A stretch of 64,000 nucleotides of DNA, taken from positions 1-64,000 of the forward strand of contig JAJYRN010000015.1 in assembly GCA_021794095.1 (NCBI GenBank), read 5' to 3'. The position numbers and the translations under genes were made by a program. The notes beneath the pieces are model-generated. The model did no database searches. It was not told the origin of the DNA and saw only the letters and a program-made list of their open reading frames with translations. Source of the DNA: Acidobacteriota bacterium. GTDB lineage: Bacteria; Acidobacteriota; Holophagae; Holophagales; Holophagaceae. Numbering within the stretch: the stretch's first letter is position 1; each line of letters starts with the position of its first letter. Below, piece after piece: positions 1 to 7,652 of the stretch.

Positions 1-230
1 GATCCCCTGCTCCATGCTTCCACCTCACCCAATGGGTGCTGTGAATATGTATGTAGGTTCCCTGAATACCGCGATTACATTAATTTTTCGTCTCGACCGA
101 ATAGGGCAGGATCAGATCTGTTCGCCTTTCGTGCGCCCGCAGGGCGTTTCGCGCCTTTCGCGGTTCCAGGATCCCGGCCTCGACGTCCCTGAACGGCTAA
201 GCTAGAGGGACACCTCCCTCCGGAAGCCCC
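1..230. other. Upstream region of the first kinase gene
   Basis: No convincing gene lies here. Bases 40-95 are clearly more AT-rich than the rest of the window, which would suit a promoter or the end of an unseen gene, but I find no clean -35/-10 pair. A short open frame (14-205) has no recognisable protein and no ribosome-binding site. A solitary copy of the CGCGAAA repeat family lies at 120-167. Confidence 0.5.
120..167. repeat. Solitary CGCGAAA-family repeat
   Basis: Bases 147-167 are identical over 21 nt to 57920-57940, the right-hand repeat of the GxxExxY cassette. Two TTTCGCG units spaced 9 nt apart are clear. The third unit further left (121-131) is degenerate. No partner copy in opposite orientation and no nuclease gene is next to it, so it is either a solo copy or the edge of an element that starts before the window. 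Confidence 0.7.
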
Positions 231-1547
231 ATGCCCGACCGCATCGGCAAGTTCGAGATCCTCCGCGCCCTGGGCCAGGGGGCCATGGGCGAGGTATTCC
301 TGGCGCGGGATACGACGCTCGGCCGCGAGGTGGCCCTCAAGACCATCCGGCCCTTCGCGGACGCGGAGGCGCTGGGCGATCTGAAGGCCCGCTTCGCGCG
401 GGAGGCCCAGTCGGCGGCCGGGCTGCACCACCCGAACGTGGTGACCATCTATGAATTCGGCGAGGCGGACGGCCTGCTCTACTTCGCCATGGAAGTGGTG
501 GAAGGCCCCAGCCTGGAGAGCCTGCTCCGGCGCCAGGCCCTCACACCCCGGCAGTTCCTGGAGGCCATGGCCCAGGTCTGCGACGGCCTCCAGGCGGCCC
601 ATGCCAAGGGCATCGTCCACCGCGACATCAAGCCCGCGAACATCATGATCGCCCGCGAAGGCGAGCGGCCCGTGGCCAAGATCCTGGATTTCGGCGTGGC
701 CAAGTCCCTGGGCCAGGAGGCCACCCAGACCGGGCAGGTGGTGGGCACCCTGGCCTACATGGCCCCCGAATACCTGCGCCTGGGCAAGGCCACCCCCTCG
801 GCGGATCTCTTCGCCGTGGGCGTCATCCTCTTCGAGGGCCTGGCGGGCCACCGCCCCTTCCAGGGCGACACGAACGGCTCGCTCATCTACTGCATCCTGA
901 ACGAGCCCGCGCCGGAGCTGGACACCACCCGGCTGGAGGGCCTCAGCCCCGCCCTGCGGGAGCTGATCCTGCGGGCCCTGGCCAAGGATCCCCTGGAACG
1001 CTTCGGCTCCGCCAAAGAGCTGGGCGAGGCCCTGCGGGCGGCGCTGGATCCCGCCTGGCGGCCCCAGGACCAGCCCACCGTGGCCCTACCGAAGCACCCC
1101 GCCCCCCCGGCCCGCCGGTCCCGGGGGCCGCTGATCGCGGCCGGGGCGGTCGTCGTCCTGGCCCTGGCGGGCCTGGGCGCCTGGTGGGCCCTCCGTCCCG
1201 CCCCCACCGCCCCCAGCGCCACCCTGGACGATGCCGCCCTCCGGGCCGCCGAGCACATGGTGGACAAGGATCCCCTGGGGGCCCTGCGCGTCATCCGCGA
1301 GGTCATGGCCCAGGCCCCGCCCGGCGCCCGCGTGGACCCCGACGCCCCGGCCCTGATGCTGGTGCTCCAGTACCAGGCCAAGGATCTGGAAGGCTTCCTC
1401 GCCACCCTCAAGGACGCCCAGGCCCGCGGCATCCCCGCCGCCGACCTCCTCAAGAACCGCCGCTACAAGGCCATGCTCACCCAGGACCGGCGGACCGAGC
1501 GCCTCCCTGACGAACTCCGGGGGCGGCTGCTGCGGGGAGAATACTGA
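231..1547 (+). CDS. Membrane-anchored Ser/Thr protein kinase (Hanks type)
   Basis: Phosphorylates proteins on Ser/Thr at the cytoplasmic face of the membrane; substrate unknown. The 438-aa product has a full kinase domain: glycine loop GQGAMGEVF (residues 15-23), ATP-anchoring lysine in VALK (K37), catalytic HRDIKPAN (130-137), DFGVA (153-157) and an APE-like MAPE in the activation segment. A single membrane helix follows at about 301-324 after a proline-rich linker. The last 110 residues are a small extracytoplasmic domain, not PASTA repeats, that I do not recognise. The ATG is preceded by a purine stretch. It converges on lpd, with an inverted repeat in the shared 3' gap. A second Hanks kinase of different architecture lies at 49070-50299. 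Confidence 0.93.
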   Translation: MPDRIGKFEILRALGQGAMGEVFLARDTTLGREVALKTIRPFADAEALGDLKARFAREAQSAAGLHHPNVVTIYEFGEADGLLYFAMEVVEGPSLESLLRRQALTPRQFLEAMAQVCDGLQAAHAKGIVHRDIKPANIMIAREGERPVAKILDFGVAKSLGQEATQTGQVVGTLAYMAPEYLRLGKATPSADLFAVGVILFEGLAGHRPFQGDTNGSLIYCILNEPAPELDTTRLEGLSPALRELILRALAKDPLERFGSAKELGEALRAALDPAWRPQDQPTVALPKHPAPPARRSRGPLIAAGAVVVLALAGLGAWWALRPAPTAPSATLDDAALRAAEHMVDKDPLGALRVIREVMAQAPPGARVDPDAPALMLVLQYQAKDLEGFLATLKDAQARGIPAADLLKNRRYKAMLTQDRRTERLPDELRGRLLRGEY

Positions 1548-1560
1548 AGGGGACAAGCGG

Positions 1561-1658
1561 GACCACAGAGCGCGCAGAACACCACAGAAGACACAGAGGA
1601 AGGCTGCCTGTAGGTTTCTGTGTCCTCCTTGGCCCTCTGTGTCCTCCGTGTTCCCCTT
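1561..1658. repeat. Inverted CACAGAGGAC-type repeat pair between convergent genes
   Basis: The left half repeats ACAGAG/ACACAGAGGA units (1563-1603); the right half carries their complement (1616-1655). Core arms GACACAGAGG (1590-1599) and CCTCTGTGTC (1634-1643) are perfect complements. The pair fills the gap between the kinase stop and the lpd stop, so it could act as a two-way terminator stem. The same unit family recurs at 50969-51117. I infer one dispersed repeat family. Confidence 0.72.
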
Positions 1659-1664
1659 TTGGGT

Positions 1665-3068
1665 TCACATATTCAGCGCCCGCCCGTACACGGCCCGTGC
1701 CGCCTCGGGGAACACTTCGTTCAGGGTGGGGTGGGGATACAGGGTGTGGATCAGCTCGTCCACGGTGAACTCGCCACCCATCAGGGCCACGCTGGAGGCC
1801 ACGAGCTCGGTGGCCTTGGGGCCCAGGATGTGGATGCCGAGGATCTCGCCGTATTTTCTGTCGGCCACGATCTTGATGAAGCCGTGGGGCTCGCCCACGA
1901 TGTTGGCCTTGGCCATGGGCGCGAAGGGGAAGACGCCCACCTGCACGTCGTAGCCCTTGTCCCGGGCGGCCTTCTCGCTGAGGCCCACGGTGCCCACTTC
2001 AGGATCGCAGTAGGTGCAGGCGGGGAAACGGTCGTAGCGCACGGGGTGGGGATGCACGTCCTTGCCCAGGCTCTGGGCCGCGTGCTCGGCGGCCACGATG
2101 CCCTCGTCGCTGGCCACGTGGGCCAGCCAGGGGGTGCGCACGATGTCGCCGATGGCGTAGAGGCCGGGCTCGGCCGTCTGCATGTACTTGTCAATGACGA
2201 CGCAGCCCCGGTCCACCTGGGCCTTGGTGGCCTCCAGGCCCACGCCCTCGAGCTTCGGCGCGCGGCCCACGGCCACCAGCAGGTGGCTGCCCACCACCTC
2301 GCCGGGGGTCTCCCCCTCCAGGAAGCAGGCCACGCCATCGGCCCGCTTCTCGATGCGGGTGATCTTGGTCTTGGTGCGGACATCCATCTTGTAGGACTTG
2401 CGGAAGATCTTGGCCAGCTCCTCGCCGATGGCGGCGTCCTCCAGCGGAAGGATCGTGTCCATGAACTCCACCAGGGTCACCTTCGAACCCAGGCGGCTGA
2501 ACACCGAGGCGAACTCCACGCCGATGGCGCCGGCGCCCAGGATGACGAGGTGGCTGGGCAGCTCGGTGAGATCCAGGATGTGGTCGCTGTTGAGCACGCG
2601 AACGCCATCCGTCTCCAGGCCGGGGATGGGCTTGGGCGCCGAGCCCGTGGCCAGGATGATGCGCTTGGCTTCGTGCACCTCGCCGGCGACATCCACCCGG
2701 CCCGAACCCAGCAGCTTCCCGAAGCCCTTCAGCACCGTCACCTTGTTCTTCTTCATGAGGAACTCGATGCCCTTGGCGTTCTTGGTGACGATGCGGCCCT
2801 TGCGCTTGACGATGGTCTCAAGGTTGGCCTTCAGGGCCTTGCCGTCCACGCCATCAATGCCGTAGTCATCCGCCACTTGCATCTGCTCGAAACGGTGGGC
2901 GGTTTCCAGCCAGGTCTTGGCGGGGATGCAGCCGCGATGGAGACAGGTGCCGCCCAGGGCCGGATCCTTTTCCACCAGGGCCGTGCTCAGGCCGAGCTGG
3001 GCGCCCCGGATGGCGGCGATGTAGCCGCCGGGGCCGGAACCGATGACGAGGAGGTCGAACTGGGCCAT
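1665..3068 (-). CDS. lpdA: Dihydrolipoyl dehydrogenase (E3)
   Basis: FAD enzyme that reoxidises dihydrolipoamide with NAD+ in 2-oxoacid dehydrogenase and glycine cleavage complexes. The 467-aa length is typical. Visible motifs are the FAD Rossmann GSGPGG (residues 10-15), the redox disulfide C42-x4-C47 in GGTCLHRGC, the central NAD-binding GAGAIGVEFA, the second FAD motif YAIGD and the C-terminal HPHPTLNE that supplies the catalytic His-Glu pair. The ATG has a GGAGG box 4 nt upstream. No E1, E2 or lipoyl-domain gene is adjacent, so the complex it serves cannot be read from this window. Confidence 0.96.
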   Translation of the reverse strand: MAQFDLLVIGSGPGGYIAAIRGAQLGLSTALVEKDPALGGTCLHRGCIPAKTWLETAHRFEQMQVADDYGIDGVDGKALKANLETIVKRKGRIVTKNAKGIEFLMKKNKVTVLKGFGKLLGSGRVDVAGEVHEAKRIILATGSAPKPIPGLETDGVRVLNSDHILDLTELPSHLVILGAGAIGVEFASVFSRLGSKVTLVEFMDTILPLEDAAIGEELAKIFRKSYKMDVRTKTKITRIEKRADGVACFLEGETPGEVVGSHLLVAVGRAPKLEGVGLEATKAQVDRGCVVIDKYMQTAEPGLYAIGDIVRTPWLAHVASDEGIVAAEHAAQSLGKDVHPHPVRYDRFPACTYCDPEVGTVGLSEKAARDKGYDVQVGVFPFAPMAKANIVGEPHGFIKIVADRKYGEILGIHILGPKATELVASSVALMGGEFTVDELIHTLYPHPTLNEVFPEAARAVYGRALNM

Positions 3069-3111
3069 GGGGCCTCCAAAGAGCAGCCCCCATCATCCCA
3101 CAGCCGCGGCC

Positions 3112-3636
3112 TCAGCCGGGAAGGACGGCCCCCCGGACCGGCGCGAGGAGCCGCGCCGCGAGGCCCACCAGTTCCTGGCGGCCTTCGGAACTCCAGAACG
3201 GATGCTCCAGGGTGGCCGTGGCCAGGCCTGACCACACCGGTTCCCCCGTCGCCCGGCGGATCAATTCCAGAACCACTTCCACCTCCGCAGAAGCCCGCCC
3301 CCGGCCGGGCGCCGCCGTAGCCGAGGCCTGGCGCCCCCCGCCGCGCTTGAGGCGCAGGTGGGCCCGCAGCCAGAGATCGGCCGACGCCGCATCGGTCCGG
3401 GTGAAGCCATGGGAGGCCAGCAGGCCCAGCACCGCGTCCGAGAACCCGGAGGAGGGGATTTCCGCATAGCCCTTGCTCAGCACGATGGCCCGCCCCGCAC
3501 CCGGGGCCGCCACGGTCTGAATCGAGGCCGCTGTCTGGGTGTCCCAGGCATCCATCTGAAGACTGGCGCCCGTCCCGTAACCCGTGATGGTCAGCCCTCC
3601 TGCGAGGGCAATCCCCGCCCAGTTTCCCGCGCCCAT
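3112..3636 (-). CDS. Hypothetical protein
   Basis: I do not recognise this 174-aa protein. The chosen ATG is preceded by GGAGG at proper spacing; an in-frame ATG four codons earlier lacks one. The N-terminus is a Gly/Ala-rich moderately hydrophobic stretch (about residues 4-20) that could be a weak export signal, with no lipobox. The central part (about 80-100) has an Ala-Asp-Leu-Trp-Leu-Arg segment followed by a Lys/Arg/Gly-rich run, then a predicted strand-rich end. The pattern (exported, two-layer, unknown partner) resembles small periplasmic proteins of the DUF4136 kind, but that is only an impression. It lies between lpdA and the desaturase, all on the same strand. Confidence 0.6.
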   Translation of the reverse strand: MGAGNWAGIALAGGLTITGYGTGASLQMDAWDTQTAASIQTVAAPGAGRAIVLSKGYAEIPSSGFSDAVLGLLASHGFTRTDAASADLWLRAHLRLKRGGGRQASATAAPGRGRASAEVEVVLELIRRATGEPVWSGLATATLEHPFWSSEGRQELVGLAARLLAPVRGAVLPG

Positions 3637-3684
3637 GGGAGCCTCCATTCAGAAGTGTCCCGATGGGCGCAGAAGTTCGGGGCC

Positions 3685-4836
3685 TCAGGCGAAGACCAGG
3701 GCCATTCGAACCTCGGTGCGGGCGGCCCGCCACTCGGCCCAGGCGGCGCGCAGTTCCAGGCGGTGCTGGGCCAGGGTGGCCCGCCATTCGGCTTTGGCCT
3801 CGCGCCAAGCCTCGGCCCGGGCCTGGCCCTTGGCCTTCCACGCGACCTTCTTCTGCTGCCAGGCCTCGTGGCGCTCGTGCAGGGAGGCCAGGGCCTGGTC
3901 CAGCTTCAGCCGGGCGGCCTCGAGCCGCAGGCGCATGGGCGTCGCCACGGCGGGACTGGCCAGGGCAAGCCGTTCGCGCAGGCGCTTTTCCTCCATGCGG
4001 AGGCGGGCCCGCTCCATGGCCGCGGCGGATACGCGGCGGAAGCCGCTCACGAGCCCGAACCAGGCCAGCACGTTCAGCAGCCACTTGGTGCTGTCCCACT
4101 GGTACCAGAGGGCCCCGTTGCGGTAGTCCCACTGCCAGAGGTGGTGGAAGTTGTGGTAGCCCTCGCCATAGGTAAGGGGCGCCAGCAGCCAGTTGTCCCG
4201 GGCCGTGTTCGTGTCGGTGTAGGGGCGGCTGCCGAAAGCATGGGCGGCGCTGTTGATGAGGAAGGTGCTGTGGTGGTTCACCACGATCCGCAGCAGGAGG
4301 CCCCAGACCAGGTAGCCCCAGACATTGCCCGTGGCCAGGCCGATCCCCACGGGAATCAGGCTCACCACGGCCCCGATAAGGAAGTGGTTCCGGTGCTGCC
4401 AGCGGATCAGGGGATCCTTCTCCAGATCCGCCACGCCGGTGATGGGCAGATCCTTGGCCTCCATGGCCCAGGTCCAGTGGGCGTACCAGAAGCCCTTGGC
4501 GATCTCGTAGGGATCCTGGTCCGTGTCCACGTGCTGGTGGTGGATCCGGTGGTCGCTGGACCATTTGAGGGCCGAGTTCTCGAAGGCGGCGGCGCCGACG
4601 CAGAGGAAGAAGAAGCGCACGGGCCAGGAGGCCTTGTAGGCCCGGTGGCTGAACAGCCGGTGGTAGCCGCCGCTGATGGCCGTCCCCACCAGGAAGGTCA
4701 TGGTCGCGAAGACCAGGAGTTCGCCCCACATGGGCCGGACCACCAGGATGCGCCAGGGCACCAGGATGAGGGCCAGGACCAGGGTGCCCACGAGGAAGGA
4801 GGTGTTCAAAACATTCCAGTACTTGGCCTGCGGCAT
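3685..4836 (-). CDS. Acyl-CoA/fatty acid desaturase with a C-terminal coiled-coil tail
   Basis: Membrane di-iron enzyme that introduces a cis double bond in acyl chains. All three histidine boxes are present: HRLFSH (59-64), HRIHH (96-100) and HNFHH (228-232), with hydrophobic segments between them as in delta-9 desaturases. I start at the ATG with GGGAGG 6 nt upstream; an ATG 33 nt earlier has no such box and would begin almost at the likely transcription start. Residues about 270-383 are unusual for the family: a long Arg/Glu/Ala/Trp-rich, presumably helical tail with near-heptad spacing of hydrophobic residues. It is divergent to the symporter gene. Confidence 0.92.
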   Translation of the reverse strand: MPQAKYWNVLNTSFLVGTLVLALILVPWRILVVRPMWGELLVFATMTFLVGTAISGGYHRLFSHRAYKASWPVRFFFLCVGAAAFENSALKWSSDHRIHHQHVDTDQDPYEIAKGFWYAHWTWAMEAKDLPITGVADLEKDPLIRWQHRNHFLIGAVVSLIPVGIGLATGNVWGYLVWGLLLRIVVNHHSTFLINSAAHAFGSRPYTDTNTARDNWLLAPLTYGEGYHNFHHLWQWDYRNGALWYQWDSTKWLLNVLAWFGLVSGFRRVSAAAMERARLRMEEKRLRERLALASPAVATPMRLRLEAARLKLDQALASLHERHEAWQQKKVAWKAKGQARAEAWREAKAEWRATLAQHRLELRAAWAEWRAARTEVRMALVFA

Positions 4837-4872
4837 CCAGGGCCTCCCGTCGCACCCCTGGGGCGACATTCC

Positions 4873-4878
4873 AGTATA
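4873..4878 (-). promoter_or_regulatory. Possible -10 element of the desaturase gene
   Basis: On the minus strand TATACT matches the sigma-70 -10 consensus at 5 of 6 positions and would start transcription about 30 nt before the ATG at 4836. No good -35 is seen at 16-18 nt. The divergent symporter start lies only about 10-50 nt away, so control regions of the two genes overlap. Confidence 0.35.
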
Positions 4879-4904
4879 GGGAATTATTGAGACTCGTTCT
4901 TGAT

Positions 4905-6278
4905 ATGTTTCTCCCGGCGCCTCCGCGGAGGATGGCCCTGTGGGACACTGGCTTCATCCCAATTGAGGCCTTCGTGACCGCTTCGCGCGCCTGGTACCGC
5001 TCCAGCACCCTCTGGATCTTCGTCGGCCTGCTGCTGGGCGTGGTGCTGGGCGGATTCCTGCCCCGGGACCAGCACCCGCTCGCCTACGAAACCTTCCGGT
5101 TCATCTCGAAGGCCTTCATCAGCCTCATCAAGGGGCTCATCGTGCCCCTGCTGGTCTCGACCATCATCGTGGGCATCGCCCAGACCGGGGACATCAAGGC
5201 CGTGGGCCGCATGGGGGTCAAGGCGCTCCTCTACTTCGAATGCGTCACCACCCTGGCCCTGTTCATCGGCCTGGCCATCGGCCACTGGCTGAAACCCGGG
5301 GCGCACCTCCCCCTGGACCTGTCCGCCCACGCGGCGGTGGCGGCCGTCCATCCCCGGAGCGGCTGGGACATGGCCCTCCACCTGTTCCCGTCGAACCTCA
5401 TCCAGCACGCCGCCGAGGGCGACATCCTGCCGGTGGTCATCTTCGCCAGCCTGTTCGGCGCCGCCCTCACGCAGGTGGGCGAGCGCGGGAAGCCGGTGCT
5501 GGCCTTTTTCGATGGCGTGGCCCAGACCATGTTCCGCTACACCGACATGGTGATGACCCTCACCCCCCTGGGGGTCTTCGGGGCCATGGCCTACAACGTG
5601 AGCCACATGGCCGCGGGGCAGGCCGTGAACGGGGCCGTGATCAAAGGCTGGCCCGCCGTCTTCCACCTGCTCAGGCAGTACGGCCTCCTGGTGGCCAGCC
5701 TCTACCTGGCCCTGATCCTCCTGTTCCTGCTGGTCTTCGCGCCCATCGCGCGGCTGGCGGGCATCCGGGTTCTGGCCTTCCTGAAGGCCATCAAGGATCC
5801 CGCCCTCACGGCCTTCAGCACGGCCAGCAGCGAGGCGGCCCTGCCCAAGCTGCTGGAGGAAGTGGTGCGCTTCGGGGTGCCCCGCCGGGTGGCCAGCTTC
5901 GTCATCCCCACGGGCTACAGCTTCAACCTGGACGGCTCCACCCTCTACCTGGTGCTGGCCAGCCTCACCATCGCCCAGGCGGCCGGCATCCACATGAGCC
6001 TGGGTCAACAGCTGCTGATGGTCTTCACCTTCATGCTCACCAGCAAGGGCGTGGCGGGCGTGCCCCGGGCGACCCTGCTGATCCTCGCGGGCACCTGCGG
6101 CAGCTTCGGCTTGCCCGGCGAGGCGGGCATCGCCATGCTGCTGGCCGTGGACGAGATCATGGACATGGCCCGCACCACCATCAATGTCATCGGCAACGGC
6201 CTGGCCAGCGTGGTGATCGCCAAGTGGGAGGGCGTCTTCGGAACCGAGCTGGAACCGCTGCCGGATGAACCGATCTGA
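4905..6278 (+). CDS. Dicarboxylate/amino acid:cation symporter (DAACS family)
   Basis: Secondary transporter that imports C4-dicarboxylates or acidic amino acids with Na+ or H+. About 457 residues, with eight or so hydrophobic segments. The family signatures are clear: the serine-rich reentrant loop ending SSEAALPK and the substrate/cation motif GYSFNLDGS, followed by a SKGVAGVP loop. Which substrate it takes (glutamate, succinate, fumarate) cannot be decided by eye. The start is uncertain: TTG at 4887, ATG at 4905 and ATG at 4932 are in frame and none has a well-spaced ribosome-binding site. It is divergent from the desaturase. Confidence 0.92.
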   Translation: MFLPAPPRRMALWDTGFIPIEAFVTASRAWYRSSTLWIFVGLLLGVVLGGFLPRDQHPLAYETFRFISKAFISLIKGLIVPLLVSTIIVGIAQTGDIKAVGRMGVKALLYFECVTTLALFIGLAIGHWLKPGAHLPLDLSAHAAVAAVHPRSGWDMALHLFPSNLIQHAAEGDILPVVIFASLFGAALTQVGERGKPVLAFFDGVAQTMFRYTDMVMTLTPLGVFGAMAYNVSHMAAGQAVNGAVIKGWPAVFHLLRQYGLLVASLYLALILLFLLVFAPIARLAGIRVLAFLKAIKDPALTAFSTASSEAALPKLLEEVVRFGVPRRVASFVIPTGYSFNLDGSTLYLVLASLTIAQAAGIHMSLGQQLLMVFTFMLTSKGVAGVPRATLLILAGTCGSFGLPGEAGIAMLLAVDEIMDMARTTINVIGNGLASVVIAKWEGVFGTELEPLPDEPI

Positions 6279-6343
6279 GGAACGCCCGAGTTTCAGGATG
6301 GAATCGAACTTATTAGGGATAACGTTGCCCTAGAGGCGACACC

Positions 6344-7594
6344 ATGCCGAAACCGGGCTCCGTCGAGTCCCTCCCTGGGAAGGAACGTCCACCGCGGGTC
6401 ATCCGCATCGAGCCGTCGCCCGGAACGGTCATCGCGCTCCTGCTCCTCCTCGCCGGCCTGTGGGTGCTGAACCGGATGCTCCCGGTGGTGCTGGTGCTGA
6501 TTGCGGCCCTCATCATCGTGGGGACCATCAGCCCCGCGGTTCAATGGCTCGAAGGCCGGCGCGTGCACCGGGGTTTGGCCATCGCGATCGTGTTCAGCGC
6601 GCTGCTGGCGCTCACCGTGGTCTTCATCACCCTGACGATTCCAGCCCTCATCACCCAGGCGACCCACCTTCTGGAGCAGGAACCCGCCCTGCGGGCCCGC
6701 CTGGCGAACCGGCTGGCCGAGTCCCACCTGACCTTGCCCTTGGCCGACCTGCTTCGCACCGTGCAATCCGGCGACCTCCTCAAGGTGGCCGTCTCGAATG
6801 CCATCGGCTTCTCCACCCGGGTCGTCGCGGTGTTCGCCTACATCATCAGTTCCGTCTTCCTCGCGCTGTACATCATGATTGACCGGGACCGGCTGCGCGG
6901 CGGCCTCTTCTCGGTGGTCCCAAGATCCCACCACATCCGGTTGTCCCGGGTCATGCTGAACCTGGAAACCATCGTCGGCGGGTACATCCGCGGGCAGGTG
7001 ATCACCTCCGCCTTCATGGCCGCCTTCGTCTTCATCCTCCTGAGGGCGTGCGGGGTTTCCGGCGCCCTGGCCATCTCGATGTTCGCGGGCGTGGCCGACG
7101 TCCTGCCCTACGCCGGCGGACTGCTTTCCGTGGGCGCTGCGGCTACGGCATCCATTTCGCGCGGCCCTGTGATCATCATCCTCGTCCTGGCCCTGATGCT
7201 CGCCTACGAGGAATTCGAGAGCCGGGTGATCGTGCCCCGGGTCTACGGACAGGAACTGCGCCTTCCGTCCTCCGTGATCCTCTTCTCGCTGCTGGCGGGG
7301 GGCGTCCTGATGGGCATCCCCGGGGCGCTGCTCGCCCTTCCGGTGGCGGCCGCCGTGTTGATGCTCGTCGGGGAACTGCGCGTCGAGCTGCCGGGGCAGC
7401 AGGAGCAGACGGAAGACATGGAGATCAAGGAACGCGATGACCGCGGAGAAGAGGAATATGAACGCCGGGCCGAGGGCATGCCCGCGGAGCAGGCTGCGGC
7501 CATCGCCATCGAGATCTCCGCGGACCGGAGCAAGGAGGAGAGGAATCCGCCGGCGAAACCCGAGGCGCCCGCTACCCAAGGTAAGCCCAACTGA
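6344..7594 (+). CDS. AI-2E family transporter (PerM/YdiK-like)
   Basis: Polytopic membrane protein of 416 aa. Architecture fits the AI-2E/PF01594 family: two N-terminal helix hairpins, a soluble stretch (about residues 100-150), a third helix pair, then a glycine-rich block with GYIRGQ and the conserved ending that includes DVLPYAGG and LAYEEFESRVIVPRVYG. Members export varied solutes; the AI-2 role is known only for a few. The last 60 residues are highly charged (Glu/Arg-rich) and extend beyond the usual end, probably as a cytoplasmic tail. Upstream is the symporter; serA follows 58 nt downstream on the same strand. Confidence 0.9.
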   Translation: MPKPGSVESLPGKERPPRVIRIEPSPGTVIALLLLLAGLWVLNRMLPVVLVLIAALIIVGTISPAVQWLEGRRVHRGLAIAIVFSALLALTVVFITLTIPALITQATHLLEQEPALRARLANRLAESHLTLPLADLLRTVQSGDLLKVAVSNAIGFSTRVVAVFAYIISSVFLALYIMIDRDRLRGGLFSVVPRSHHIRLSRVMLNLETIVGGYIRGQVITSAFMAAFVFILLRACGVSGALAISMFAGVADVLPYAGGLLSVGAAATASISRGPVIIILVLALMLAYEEFESRVIVPRVYGQELRLPSSVILFSLLAGGVLMGIPGALLALPVAAAVLMLVGELRVELPGQQEQTEDMEIKERDDRGEEEYERRAEGMPAEQAAAIAIEISADRSKEERNPPAKPEAPATQGKPN

Positions 7595-7652
7595 GGCCAG
7601 TCCCGGATTCCGCGCCGCCCCGGACAGGAAGTAGGCTAGGGCAGGAGGCCCC

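Noticed and set aside
2987-5008. A 673-codon minus-strand open frame through the desaturase and lpd region
   Set aside because: It is in a different frame from the true desaturase and lpd, and has Pro/Gly/Arg-rich composition.
7632-7637. TAGGCT before serA as a -10 promoter element
   Set aside because: A transcript starting 7 nt downstream would remove most of the AGGAGG ribosome-binding site, and no -35 is present.
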